Assembly (NCBI RefSeq): GCF_025698545.1
Contig: NC_068576.1
Location: 52,424,390-52,488,389, forward strand
Length of the DNA stretch: 64,000 nt
Source: Gossypium raimondii
Lineage: Eukaryota > Streptophyta > Magnoliopsida > Malvales > Malvaceae
Direction of reading: 5' to 3'
In this document: piece after piece, positions 25,186 to 39,474 of the stretch
Numbering within the stretch: position 1 is the stretch's first letter
How the letters are laid out: each line of letters opens with the position of its first letter
Translations under genes and position numbers: made by a program
The notes under the pieces: generated by a model
The model's input: only the letters and a program-made list of their open reading frames with translations
Told to the model about the DNA's origin: nothing
Database searches by the model: none

Positions 25186-28100
25186 TTATATATCATATGA
25201 GAAACAGAAACTGTCTAATTTTATAAATTAAATAATAATAAAATTTAAACATAATTAATAGAATTGTTGAAAAGATTATATCAAATAGCATTTATATTCC
25301 TTTTCTTTTCAGATTCCTTTTTAAATATATATATGATATATTTTAGAGCTGAGTCCAACACTTTAATTATGTTAGAATCAAAAACGATCGGTTGAACCCG
25401 TTAGATTAGGAATCAGTCAAAGTATCGGTCTAAATAATGACTTTGAACTAGTTATATCAGGAATTGATATGAATGGATTGAACTAGCGATTGATTTTTTT
25501 AATAATTTTTTAATCAAATCGTTTGGAACGACAAACTAATGGTTTGACCGATTCGACTATTGGTTCATTTCTAAAATTATTGGGTATGTCTAACCCCATT
25601 AGTTTATGTATTCTTTAAAATTTTGAAACTTAGTTTCAATATTTTAATTTCAAAACTTTGAGCTTTATACTTTTTTCGATTTAACAATGTTGAACTGATT
25701 ACAACACTTTCTATTGTTCATATGTCAAGTTAAGTCGAGTTACAACTTATTTCTAAAGCGTACCTAAACTTGAGTCTCATTTGATTTGATCCAATCAAAA
25801 CGACCAACTTTATTGTTCAAAAAATAATAAAATAATAAAAATATTATTTTATATTTATAATTTATAATTAATTTTATATAAAAATATTTTTAAACCGTTT
25901 AACTTGAATTACTATCCGCCCCTAAAAGCTTAAGGTTTAAAAATTCTTACCCAATCCTTGCCTCAAGTGGGTTAAGCATGTCACTTACTCATTAACAAGT
26001 TTAGTTAACGTGGTAAGGTGTCATTCGACTAAACAATCACTTAACTATTAATAAATTTCTTTTTTGTTATGCAACTATGAAAATTTACAAAATGGTCACT
26101 TAACTATGAAAAGTTACAAAATGGCCATTGAACAATTTGATTTTGTCTTTTTTGGTGACATGCGACTTTAAAATTAGAATAATAGCAACTATTCAATTTA
26201 ACTGTTGTAGTTTTTAAAATTAGAATAATAGCAACTTTAACCTCAACATTTATACATTGTATCAATTTGTCTTTACTCTATAAAATTTAACCCTCAACAT
26301 TTACATATTGTGTAAATTGATTTTTTTTGCAGTTTTTTTTCTTTGTGACCCTTTCACTTTAAAAGCTAAAACCTATTAGCTAAATTTGATTGAAAATATA
26401 CAAAATGGAAACACCCAAAATTCAAAATAATAATTTTTATATTCTCATTAATTTAAAATTAACCCTCAATGTTACAAAAGGGAAAAAAACAAATTACACA
26501 ATGTGTAAATGTTGAGGGTTTTTTTAGGATCAAGACTAATTTCACATAATTTAAAATTGTTGAGAGTTAAAATTGTTATTATGCCAATTTGAAAAGCTCC
26601 TATCGTTAGCCAACTAGTGACGAACAAGATAGAATTGAATAATTTATTGACCATTTTATAACTTTTTATAATTAAATGATCAAAATAAAATTTACTAATA
26701 ATAGGGTATCTATTGTATAATTTACCGTTAAATTAAAAGGGTGACGTGAATTTGTGTGCCCATATGATATTTAATGATAAGATCATGTGAGACCTAATTT
26801 AATTTAAAAGATTTGCGAGGATAGAGTACATCAATTTTTTTAACATTTGATGTACTCAAATGGCTCAAGTAAATTTAAACAAGTTAAAAAATATATTTAT
26901 TTAATATTAAAGTAAAATAAATATCTAATTTTTTAATCAAAATCGGTATTTATTGTTAGTAGCCGTAGTTAATCTGTTCGTTGTAGGTACTCTTTAAAGA
27001 AGCAAATGACTGACTAACTATAAAATATATTTCATTTTTTAGTAGAAATTAAAACCCCAACCATATAATTAAACAACCCTTGTCATTAAAACATCCAAAA
27101 GTTTCTTCTTATCCATCATAATTAATAATGTTGGTAAAATTAATTTAATGCCAGGGTAACATGCATACGATGGCTTCTCAAGCCCTTTAGACCTGTTTTT
27201 TCCTTTTGTAGGTCCCATTTTAGAAGTATTTATAGTTAAGTTTCCAAAGATTTAAGAAATAGAGAACTTTTGAACCAAACTTTCTCCAAATTACAGAAGA
27301 AAAATAAAGAAGAAGAAAGTTTCATGTAGTTGAATGACGGCTCTCCATTCACATGCAACCATCTTATTATTTCCTTTCTTTCCCCTCTACTTGATGCCAT
27401 TAATAAATTTATCCACTTTTAATAACCTTGATTTCTTTTCAAAAGGGTTGTAACTAGAAATTAAATTCACATTGGTGAAGAGAAGCCTTTGGGTCTTAAG
27501 TATTTAAGTTTGAGGTTCATCATGCGTAATTATATATGCGTGTCACTAAATTTCATCATGTGCGATTGTTATTTGCAAGATTTAGTTCAGTTAATTTAGT
27601 GTCTAGATTGCTCTCGTTCTTAATTGATTAGTGTTATAATAGTTTGATTCTACTCTCTGATTACTCAAACTATTAATTATGTTGTAATAACTTAATATTT
27701 ATTGTACTTGTAACACTTTAAAAATAAAAGCGGATGACAAAGAAACGAAATAGAGAATAACTCCAAAACCATATATACTTATATTTTTCTACGAATTAAT
27801 AGTTAGACTTAGCCGCTTGCCGAATATTTTAAAAACCATTTTATATATTGGAACATTTTTGTTAATGAAGACTTGGTTGGTTGGGGGGCTAAACATATTT
27901 TAAGATGGTCAACACAGAGACACAGTGCAATTCCTAAATTCTAGATAACTCAAAAATTCAGGAAATTTACCAAGTACAAATTGAACTTTCCTCGTTAATT
28001 TGTCTTGTATAATTATAACTTAAAAAGTTAGATGAAGAGGTGTCTATTTCATCATTTTAACTTAAGGTATTAATTAATGATATTACAAAAATAAAATTAA

Positions 28101-28973
28101 GTACGGTAGAGGAAATCATATAAGTTTAAATTTTCTTTAATTTTTTTATAAACATATTTATATTTTTAAAATTTCCTAAAAAAACTTTTAATAAAAATCT
28201 GGCTAGGACAAATTTTATTATTAAAAGTTCCTTCAAATGTTTTGTCTAGAATTTATAAAATTATATGGATATCTTTAGTCTTTTCGTTTTCTTTCTCGTT
28301 ATGTAATTAATATAAATATATATATATATATGTATGAAGGGTTAATATTTGATATCTTGACAATGTATATTTTTATTTCACGGTGGTTTTAAAAATTCAA
28401 AATATTTTACTATATTCTTATAAAATAATTGTCAACTACTTAACCCGATTGTGGAGTCTAAAACTCCATTGGTAATATACCAAATATTTTTCCATATATT
28501 AATATAAACACACTTCACCAAAAAAGGTTTTCTCATTATATATTTAATATAAACATGTTTTTTAATAATTAATTAATATAAAATGTTCCAATAAAAAATG
28601 CAATTTATTAAAATTATTTTATATTGTCTTTAGTGGCAAAATTCAACTTTAATCACTAGTTTAATTTATAACCACATTACCTATTATAAAAATATGACAT
28701 AAAAGATAATTATAATAGAGAAAATATAAGGATGGGTGACGAATTTAAAAGTTAAGTTAATTCATATATTTAATCACTACTTTATATAATTATTTATATT
28801 TTAATAAAATGTCTGATTAAATTTGATGTCTTAAATCAAGTGACATAAACTCAATTGGTAAAAACACAAAAAAGTTGAAGTAATTATTTTGTTAAATATA
28901 GAAATAATTATATCATTCGAACATTTTATAAAATAAATTAAAAATTTTCAGCTAACTACTTAAAAAATCATTT
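25186..28973. other. AT-rich spacer of copy B, no gene seen
   Basis: Counterpart of 5532-9180. Visible differences include a different short segment at about 27221-27270 and a ~40-bp stretch at 28684-28728 that is absent from copy A. No coding pattern. Confidence 0.6.
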
Positions 28974-29107
28974 TCTGATTCATACCTAGCTTCCACTACA
29001 TGAAAAGCAGCAACACTATCAATTTCGACAATAACCTTCTTTGTACCTAGCTTCCAGGCTTGTTCCAGACCATGGTGTGCACCCAGAGTTCAGCTTCGAT
29101 AATTGAG
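28974..29107 (-). mobile_element. LINE RNase H fragment (copy B)
   Basis: Same remnant as 9181-9314, with the same frame change, about 450 bp upstream of the hydratase start codon. Confidence 0.7.
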
Positions 29108-29556
29108 AAAATATTTTAGAGGAAGCAAACTGGTATCAGTTTAATCAGAAATTGATTGATCCAATGGTTAAATCAGATAATTTAACCAAATTTTATGAGA
29201 ATAGTTTCAACCCGTACTAAACCAGAAACTGTGAACCCAATTTTATCATCATTTAAGATGGGCCATTTTACCAGTTTTATAACTTAAACCCAAATCTTAG
29301 CCCAACAAAATTGCGCTCTAACGGGCTAGGGCACCACACATCATCCTTCTCAGCCTTTTTCAACACTGCCAGGCTATGCATTCATTAGGGAAGCGTTGCG
29401 TTTCAAGTCCGATGAGGACATGACGTCACGACCTTCTCATTGACCATTTTGACCCTAAGCAACGGCCGAGACTCCAATAGGCGAATTCCTCGCTCCACGC
29501 CGCAAATTTTATTTTTTGCTTCCGATAAAGAATTAAAGCAGAAAAAGGGGCTAAAA

Positions 29557-31639
<2,083 letters not shown>

Positions 31640-32677
31640 GAAAGACCCAGACTGTTACTAAAAAAATGGCTTCTTCATAAGTTTGTTTACTGATAACAGT
31701 TCTCACTTTGTTCTAAATTTGGACCTTTGAGAAGTCTTTATGACAGAAATAATAATTTATATCAACCTTGAATGCCAAAATCATTTCTATGGTGGTTTGA
31801 ATTTTATAGGCAGCTGTGTTCTTAATGGTATTTGTTTCGAAGATCTAAATCCCCACTTTCCGAAACCCAAGCTTTATTCATTTGAAAATAGGTTCATGTG
31901 GTCACTCCTGAGAGCATAGCAAGTTTAGGGTTAGAATCTCTGCATCTAAAATCTTTCTCCAATTCTAGTATTGTAATTTCCTTGTAAATAAAAAAGGGAA
32001 AAAAAGTGATTGTAACATACCCACTTCGATTACACAACGTGGGTATTGGGTGAAGACATTTGATCAATAGGTCCAACGTTGAGGTTTTTAGCTTTCATAG
32101 TAAATGCTAAATACAAAACTATCATGTTTGTAGTATTACCATTCATCACCAACTAGGGCTTCAATAATTAAAAGCAAAGAATCAATAAATGGCAACTTTT
32201 ATTAGAACCGTCGAAATAATTTGAAAATCATAGTATTGATATACAACTTTTGTACATAAATTTTAATTTCTAATCAGTTCTTCGTCAATTAACAGTATAT
32301 ATGCCTTATATAATATATGTGTGTGATGTTTGTCCTTCATTATCTGGTTGAGAATTGTGATAATTTTACATGAATGAACCGAATCAATGACAATACTGAA
32401 AAGGAAAACAAGCCAAAGACAGCTCAGCAACAGCCCTGGAATGTGTCATTTTTATTAACAATTACAATGTCTCATTCCATAAATAGAGTATGGCCTCAAA
32501 CAAGTTTTTTACTTTCCATTCTTGTTAATGTCTGAAGTTCACGTTAGGAAAGTCAGTGATAGCTACCATAACAATAGTCATGTTTGATGAATTTTCCAGT
32601 CTCTAGTTACCATAACCAGCCCTTTCCATGTTGGGCTTTGTACAAGTTGCTGTTCTTGAGAAGTAATGGTTTCTCCT
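31640..32677. other. Spacer between hydratase and RAV genes, copy B
   Basis: Hydratase 3' flank and RAV upstream region; nothing else supported. It is almost identical to 11579-12609, with small indels. Confidence 0.6.
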
Positions 32678-32686
32678 TATAAAAGG
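32678..32686 (+). promoter_or_regulatory. TATA box of the RAV gene; decides the start codon
   Basis: TATAAAAGG. The upstream in-frame ATG at 32697 lies only about 19 bp downstream, upstream of any normal transcription start. The ATG at 32739 is therefore the likely initiator. The same box is kept in copy A at 12610-12618. Confidence 0.65.
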
Positions 32687-32738
32687 CAGAATCCCCATGT
32701 GTTTTCATTTCAAACAGGTCTTTATAGGTGGAGTAGCA

Positions 32739-33614
32739 ATGGAAGGAAGTCCAAATTCAAACAACAAGACTACCCCATATCAGAAGATCAGTGGCAGATG
32801 CAGCGGCACCGACACCGGCAGCAGGAGGTTGTCCACGAGATTCAAAGGAGTGCTTCCACTCGAAAGTCACAAATGGGGTGCAAGGATTTCTTTCAATTAC
32901 AGAGCATACTGGCTTGGAACATATTACACAGAAGAGGAGGCAGCCATTGCTTATGATAGAGCAGCTCTCAAGTTGCTGAAAACCGACGCTCCCCTCAACT
33001 TACCTTACAACATTTACACACCTCAAGAGAAATCATTCCAGAGCTGGTACTCAGATGATGAGATCCTGAACATGATCAAGGATAAAACATACTCATCTCA
33101 TTTCACCGTACATCAATCTCTGGCAAAGAAAACTCTACCAGGCAGCTTAACAAACGCAAAGGGTCTCTCATATGAAATGTTATTCCATAAGGAGCTGACA
33201 CAAATAGATGTGAGTAACGCCGACCTGTTTCAAATCCCCAAGGAATACGCATTGCAATTCTTGCCCCCAGTTGGTAACAACAGTTCAGAGAATGGAGTTC
33301 AAATGGGAAGAGACTCCATTGATATAACTTTCTATGACAAATATTACAGACCCTGGACTTTCCGATACTCATATTGGGGTAGAATCAAGGTTTTTTTATT
33401 CGCTAAAGGATGGAGAGACTTCGTTATAATGAACAGCTTGAACCCTGGAGACACTGTCATCTTCTATGGATGTTACCATGTAGATGAGGAAGGACAAAAA
33501 AGAATGTTTTACATGATAGATATACATCGAAATGTCCCAGAAAAGTACATTGTTAGTGAACGATATGTTGATGGTATTAATGGGGTTAAGCTTTTTGGTG
33601 TCAGAATAGGCTAA
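32739..33614 (+). CDS. RAV-type transcription factor (AP2 + B3), intronless
   Basis: Nuclear DNA-binding regulator of 291 residues. The AP2 domain spans about residues 34-89 (FKGVLPLESHKWGARI, YWLGTYYTEEEAAIAYDRAA). The B3 domain spans about 148-260 (LFHKELTQIDV, FQIPKEYALQFLPP, WTFRYSYW, FVFAKGW-like FLFAKGWRDFV). A C-terminal KLFGV at 284-288 matches the R/KLFGV repression motif of RAV repressors. The layout resembles the shorter Arabidopsis RAV-like proteins At1g50680/At1g51120 rather than TEM1/TEM2, and includes the linker LNMIKDKTYSSHF. The AP2 domain is divergent (Leu-Pro-Leu-Glu in place of the usual VVPQ). I start at 32739 because of the TATA position; an in-frame ATG at 32697 would add 14 residues. 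Confidence 0.9.
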   Translation: MEGSPNSNNKTTPYQKISGRCSGTDTGSRRLSTRFKGVLPLESHKWGARISFNYRAYWLGTYYTEEEAAIAYDRAALKLLKTDAPLNLPYNIYTPQEKSFQSWYSDDEILNMIKDKTYSSHFTVHQSLAKKTLPGSLTNAKGLSYEMLFHKELTQIDVSNADLFQIPKEYALQFLPPVGNNSSENGVQMGRDSIDITFYDKYYRPWTFRYSYWGRIKVFLFAKGWRDFVIMNSLNPGDTVIFYGCYHVDEEGQKRMFYMIDIHRNVPEKYIVSERYVDGINGVKLFGVRIG

Positions 33615-33881
33615 AAAAGCACCATAAAAACATGATGTACTTGCTGTTCTTGTTTTTTTTTTTTTCAAAGTTAACTGTACGGGCCCATCAAGAGCCCATG
33701 AAACAAAGTTTATGTTTTTATTATTAGTCTGTTTTCATCAGATTTAAAATTAAAAAGAAAAACACAAGCTTGAAACTTTTAATCGACTCATTGTTCAGTT
33801 TTCCCTTACACCACAATCCGAAACCCTATTTATTGAAAATATTGAATTCCCCATTTATATCAAAACAAAAAAGCAAGCAAA

Positions 33882-35939
33882 ATGGCAACTCCAGCAGGAA
33901 GTTCTTCTGCTAAGAGGTGGCTTCCTCTCGAGGCTAATCCCGATGTCATGAACCAGGTGCTTTTTTTTTTTTGTAATCCACTTTCTTAATGTTTGGTTAC
34001 AGAGAAAACATCAAACTTTTTTCATGGAAAATTTCGTTCCATCCTAATAGAGAGTTGCTATTTTCCCCCCTGAAGCAAATTAAACTGTAATCAGTCTATT
34101 GCTGATATTAATATATATATTTTTAATTCCTTGGAAATGTTAATGTGGGTATTATTCTGCAGTTTCTTTGGGGTCTGGGTCTTCCAGAGAATGAAGCAGA
34201 GTGTTGCGATGTATACGGCTTGGAGGATGAACTGTTAGCAATGGTTCCTCAGCCTGTTCTTGCTGTCCTTTTTCTTTTCCCAATAACTTCTCAGGTATTT
34301 GCAACTTATAAACTTTAATTCTTTTCCAGCATTGGCACTCGCCTAGTCGGCTCATATCTTGAAAATTAACTTCATTGATACAACTCAAATCAACACAAGT
34401 TGTAATGTTTCAATGGTTTGAATGTTTTCAGACTGAAGAAGAGAGACTGCGGCAGGATAATGAGAAAAGAGTAAGTGCAATTCAGTTCTTTTTTCCTTTG
34501 CATTTTGCATTACACTGTTGCCAGATTAACCGGAAATGTTTAATCCATAAAATGGTTGCAATTTAAATTGTGCAGACTTGTGTAGTTACGCCTTGTGATT
34601 GCTATATGATTATGATCTCGACTTGTTCAAAGAACTTGTACATTCTATATATATCCTCCTTGTCAACCGCATATTTGTATATTTGTGTTGGATACTGCAT
34701 AGTGTTCATATTTTTGAATTTATTAGGTTTATGAGACTAACTACTCTATTTATGATGGAGTTCATCAAATTACCAAAGTACAAGGTTTAGAATTGACAAT
34801 GGTAACTAATAGATGTAGTTTCTGATGGTAACTAGAAAATGAAAATTTTAACTTTGATTCAGTTCGAAACTTTTTCTCTTTTTTTGTTTTGAGTGTAGGA
34901 TGCTAGCTGCAAAGTTTATTTCATGAAACAAACCGTGGGAAATGCTTGTGGAACGATTGGGCTTCTTCACGGCGTTGGAAATGTCACTTCTGAAATCAAG
35001 CTTCGTAAGTTTGGTCTTAATATTCATCATTTATTGAGGAGTAATGCTTTTTTTTTTATATTCATGTTAGACCTCTCATATGCTGTAACGTGTGATATCT
35101 TTAACATGTAATGTTTCGGTTTAATTATCATATTTCAGCTTGCTTGTTGTCATGAGATGGAATAACAGTTATTGGGAGAGTCACAATTAAGAAATATACT
35201 GTATTGATGAGTAGGCTTTTTCTTAGTTCTTTCCCTTTTCCTGTTTCAAGTGAGGAACTGAATTTCATTGTGATCTTTGACAAACCAAGCAGTTTTTAGC
35301 ATTGAACTAAAGGGTATTAGGTAGCTATTAAGCATGTTTTGTGAAAAGCATCCATTAACTGTTCTTTTTCTTGTCTTTTTCAGAAGAGGGATCGTATTTA
35401 GATAGGTTTTTTAAGTCTACTGCCAGCATGGATCCATTGGAGGTTCTTCTTCTTCTTCTTCTTCTTCTCTCTGTCTCTGTGTCTGCATGCACACATGTGT
35501 GCACGTGTTTTTGCCTGCATATTTTGAGATTTGTCATAGCTGACTTCAAATTGTTGTATGGTTTAAAGCGCGCGGCATTTCTTGAGAAAGAAAGAGAAAT
35601 GGAAGTTGCTCACTCCGTAGCAGCTACTGCTGGAGAAACAGAGGTAAATCCATTATAAGTAACTTTTTTTCTACATGGTCCATTAATTGAAAACCAGGAC
35701 ATCTTGAAGTTAGGGTAGGATATAATTATGTACAATATGGCTCATCAAGGTTTCATTCTGCAATATGTCATAGCGAAGCTGAGCTACTCTATTGATGAAT
35801 CTTTGCAATACTTACAACTGAGGGTTAATTTTTTTTTCCGGTCTAATCCCATTTCTCTTGTTCTGTCTTATCAATTTCCCTTGTCAGGCTTCAGACAATG
35901 TGAATACTCATTTTATCTGCTTCTCATGTGTTGATGGTA

Positions 35940-35986
<47 letters not shown>

Positions 35987-36702
35987 CATCCTTTTGGAAT
36001 ATAACAAAACAAAAAATGAAAGGGAAAGATGATCTCTATAATCTATTGCTCTGGTCATTAGGGGTGCTTTTTAAATATCTTAAATGTAGTTGTTTTCACT
36101 GCCTTGGTCTTAAATGTTTTTTCCCTTGTTGATGTAGGGAAACTATATGAGCTTGATGGAAGAAAGTCGGGACCAATTTCACATGGGGCTTCCTCACCAA
36201 GTAGCTTATTGCAGGTTTGTACTGGCCAGTTAAAACTTTATTTTTCTTGTGATTTTCCTTTTACCATATATTTAGCTGTCAAAAAGATGATGATGCTAAA
36301 TATTTTAGCTAGGTGCATAGCTCATCTATATCTTTCAACTTTGGGGTTAGGGAATTGCAACTGGTAGAATAAGTTAATAGTTTGAAGCATCAACTTCATC
36401 GTTAACAATCCATCTCCCAACTCCGTGTCCCTTTCGTGTTTCAGAAGAGTTTGCCACCTCTCTAAGTTTAGTGTGAATGTTAATTTTCAGCATTCTTCTA
36501 CATGTTTCCCTTAATTTCTCAGTGATAAACATTCGTATTATGCTCTAATAACATAACGATTACGACTAACTGCCATTGTTTCCTTGTACAACAACAGGAT
36601 GCAGCAAAAGTGATAAAGGGCATGATCCAGAAAAATCCAGAGTCACTCAACTTCAATGTCATTGCACTTCATAAGATGGGAATGGCAGCAGGTACATACT
36701 AA
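33882..36702 (+). CDS. UCH3: Ubiquitin carboxyl-terminal hydrolase, UCH family (UCH3), nine exons
   Basis: Cysteine protease that trims small adducts from ubiquitin C-termini. Exons 33882-33956, 34163-34294, 34432-34470, 34899-35004, 35384-35442, 35569-35643, 35888-35936, 36138-36214 and 36598-36702 join in phase to 717 nt, 238 residues, the usual single-domain UCH length. The start [20 protein letters not shown] matches plant UCH3. Catalytic residues are visible: Gln93 in MKQT, Cys99 in [10 protein letters not shown], His170 in NTHFICF and Asp185 in YELDGRK. The crossover-loop region is [16 protein letters not shown]. The C-terminus (MGMAAGTY) extends a little past the usual Ile/Lys-rich end. 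The first part of this gene is duplicated in broken form at 13838-21474. Introns hold simple repeats: (CTT)n at 35443-35468 and (TC)n at 35943-35981. Confidence 0.95.
35943..35981. repeat. (TC)n microsatellite in UCH3 intron 7
   Basis: About 19 uninterrupted TC dinucleotides followed by TGTGTGTG, a few bases inside the intron 7 donor. Likely length-polymorphic. Confidence 0.9.
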
Positions 36703-37451
36703 CATCAATTTCCTATCAACAATTACTGATTAGATTCCAAAATCTTCATGTACTGTGACGTAGTTAAACATATCATATGACTCTCTCACTATATGCCCTT
36801 CATCCTTATATATATATCAGCAAACAAACAAAACCCTTGCTTTTCAAGATATAGAGGAAAAGTAATGGCTTTCTCTGTTTTAAGATAAAATGAAAAGGTA
36901 CTAGTATCATATTTTGTATCAGTGTGACTGCATTCTTTTTATTCAAGGCTCTTGAATTGCTCCAGCTATCTAATAAGATTGATTCACTCCATGATCAGAG
37001 TTGGTTCAGTTCATTTCAAAATCTAAAGCTGAAATCCGAATCATATATTGAAAGTCTATTTTAATCCAATAAATTAATGTAAGTTCAAAATATTCCTCTG
37101 CAGCAGCCATTTTTGAGTTCTTACTAAAATTTATGTTTCAAAAACCAAACCAAACATGTTTTATTTTATAGTTTAATGTTTTTGAATTGAATGGTTTAGA
37201 TGTCGAATTGAAATATCAACAAGAGTCAAAAATCAAAATGGTATTAAATATTTAAATCCAATTTATAAGCATTTATTTGACATATGGTACAAATTTTGAA
37301 TGAAATTGGACTCTTGGTTTGTTGTACACTAATGATCCTTTTAGCATCATTAATCATTACCGAGTTCATACAAGTCTACGTTATAGTTTGTCAAATTAAT
37401 TACTCCGGATTCAACATGCTGATAGCGTTACCAATGTCATATATATATTTA
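36703..37451. other. UCH3 3' flank, no gene seen
   Basis: AT-rich; presumably the UCH3 3' UTR followed by intergenic DNA. No coding or repeat structure recognised. Confidence 0.5.
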
Positions 37452-37867
37452 GGGTAAACTATAAAAATAGTCATTTTTATTTACCTCATATTATATTTTA
37501 CTCACTTATGTTTTAGTTACTTACGTTATCGTTTTGTTACAAAACGGTCACTCTACCGTTAAGTTCCGTTACCTATCTAATGGCGATCCTACGTGGCAGT
37601 TCAAATGGGTTTTAAATGCCAATTTAAATGTCTTACGTGGCAGTACAAATTAAATTTATTTAATTAAAAACTTATTTTCAACTCAGCAACTGGACATCCA
37701 AGTTAGAATTTAAAATTCATTTGGACTGCCTTTAGGGAGTTTAATTGTAGAGTGACTATTTCGCAACAAAACGGTTTTTTGTAGTGGCTAGAACGTAACA
37801 TTTCAAACATAAATAACTAAAATGTAATCTGAGTCAAACAAAAGTGATTATTTTTATAGTTTATCCT
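37452..37867. mobile_element. MITE with GGGTAAACTATAAAAATAGTC ends, copy 1
   Basis: About 416 bp. The left end GGGTAAACTATAAAAATAG and the right end (inverted) GGATAAACTATAAAAATAA form terminal inverted repeats, and inner parts are also inverted (ACTCTACCGTTAA / GTAGAGTGAC). The flanks share TATATTTA, giving an 8-9 bp target duplication that fits a Mutator-type MITE. A second copy lies at 60376-60782. There is no coding capacity. Confidence 0.8.
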
Positions 37868-38319
37868 TATATTTAATTATCATACCTTAGTATGGAATTG
37901 GATGGATCAGGGACTGCTCCCCTTGATCGAAAAGGCCTTTTAACAGTCTTTTTTATTTTATAATTTTTTTTAATCTTTAGTATTGCTCAAATCTATACAC
38001 TGTTCTATTAATCGTAGAAACTATGCTGACCAATTAGCATGGATGGTATAATTTTCTTTATCATATATTGGTTTATATATTAATCAAGTTCCATTGGAAA
38101 AGTATAATTTTGCTTTAGAATGGGCTTACTTTAACCACGCTGTTAATAGTATTTTTAAGAACAAAAAGAACTTTTTTTCTGATTCTACAAAATTCCAATG
38201 GGATGGAGGTTGTCCATAACTATAAGCTTACTTCTGCTTACATTACACTATTAACACCTCAGCAGCATTTCACTGACTAATAGCTGTTCGCCACATGTAC
38301 AAGTTCCCACTTCAATACT
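37868..38319. other. Intergenic, ERF1-like 3' flank
   Basis: No gene seen. The downstream 3' UTR of the - strand ERF gene probably lies in the last 100-200 bp. Confidence 0.5.
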
Positions 38320-39087
38320 TTACGCTCCAAAACCCATATTTAAACCGGCTTGAGCTACAACCGGAGCCGAGCTACCTACTTTTCTCCTCCTTTTTGGTGA
38401 CCCGTTCTCTGAACCCGAGGACGAAGAAGTAGATGGCTCAGGTGTTGCCCTCTTTGACGTGATCCTAACCGGGTCGGGTTCCCCGGAATTCACCCTCAAT
38501 GGGAAATTCAACAAAGCCCTTGAGCCACGCATCCTATAAGCTGCCTTATCATAAGCCAAAGCCGCATCCTCAGCTGTCTCGAAAGTGCCTAGCCAAACTC
38601 GAGCCCCGTTTTTAGCCGGATCCCTAATCTCAGCCGCGAACTTTCCCCACGGCCTTTGCCTTACTCCTCTGTAATGCTTCCCTTTGGCCGGAACCACCGT
38701 GGGAACCGCCCCATTCGCCACCGTAGGAACCTCTTTCACCGCTGTCTCCATCGGAATCTCTTGAGGTTCCGGTTTAATTGGCGGGAAAGTCGGGGAAGAG
38801 TGATCGGAGGGGGCCCAACCGACGGTTAAAGCATCTCTAAGGTACCCGAAAACAAGCATGTCTTCAGAATCGTTCTCTTTGAGTGGGAGGTCACCCCAGG
38901 TGTCAGTCAAACAAGGGTACAAGCGGCTAAAGCTGGAGCTCCTGCAAAACATAGGGGGAGCCGCGCCCACGTTGGCACAGTCATTTGAAGAAGTGAATCG
39001 CAAGTCGGATGATTCGCCGAGTAAGTGTCTCCGAATTGAGTCCAGCATCATTAAATCGGAATCAATCGTACTCGGGTGCATTTCCAT
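38320..39087 (-). CDS. Ethylene-response factor, group IX, ERF1A/ERF2-like
   Basis: Nuclear activator expected to bind GCC-box promoters of defence genes downstream of ethylene and jasmonate. 255 residues, intronless, ATG at 39087-39085. The AP2/ERF domain spans residues 139-196 ([52 protein letters not shown]) with the Ala and Asp of ERF-type domains. It is followed by [12 protein letters not shown], a hallmark of Arabidopsis ERF1A and ERF2. A basic nuclear signal PKRRRKV lies at 231-237. The N-terminal half is acidic, with an EDMLVFGYL segment as in activator members. It lies about 1.6 kb from UCH3, tail to tail. It is a single full-length gene with no sign of damage. Confidence 0.95.
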   Translation of the reverse strand: MEMHPSTIDSDLMMLDSIRRHLLGESSDLRFTSSNDCANVGAAPPMFCRSSSFSRLYPCLTDTWGDLPLKENDSEDMLVFGYLRDALTVGWAPSDHSSPTFPPIKPEPQEIPMETAVKEVPTVANGAVPTVVPAKGKHYRGVRQRPWGKFAAEIRDPAKNGARVWLGTFETAEDAALAYDKAAYRMRGSRALLNFPLRVNSGEPDPVRITSKRATPEPSTSSSSGSENGSPKRRRKVGSSAPVVAQAGLNMGFGA

Positions 39088-39256
39088 AACGAAAATTGAA
39101 AGCTTTTCCGATGCTAAAAATTCAAATTTTCAGGTAAAACAAGTTCGTAAGCTGAAATTTCAGGTAAAACTGAAAATTGCGATGCTTTTTGTTCAAGAGA
39201 GAGAATAAAAAGAAAATTAAGAAATCTGAATCTTTGCTTGGCAAATGGAATTTGGG

Positions 39257-39474
39257 TTTATATAGGGAATTTAGATACATGAATTTGGGTGGCGGATTTT
39301 TCAAAAAAAAAAATTAATTATTAGGTGACAAGTAAATAATAATAATAGTGGGGATGGTGGGTTCTCTTTTCTTTTTCATGCTTTAGGGAATGAGTTTCTC
39401 AGAAAGTTCATTTAATGCACGTGGTTAATATTTCACGTCTGTTGGGTGCTTACGAATTGAGGCGGATGACGTCA
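39257..39474 (-). promoter_or_regulatory. Promoter elements of the ERF1A/ERF2-like gene
   Basis: On - a TATATAAA box lies at 39264-39257, about 170 bp from the ATG. Further upstream are a G-box core CACGTG at 39418-39423 and a palindromic TGACGTCA (TGA/bZIP site) at 39467-39474. Such sites are bound by bHLH/bZIP factors in jasmonate, salicylate and ABA responses. Their use here is inferred. Confidence 0.5.
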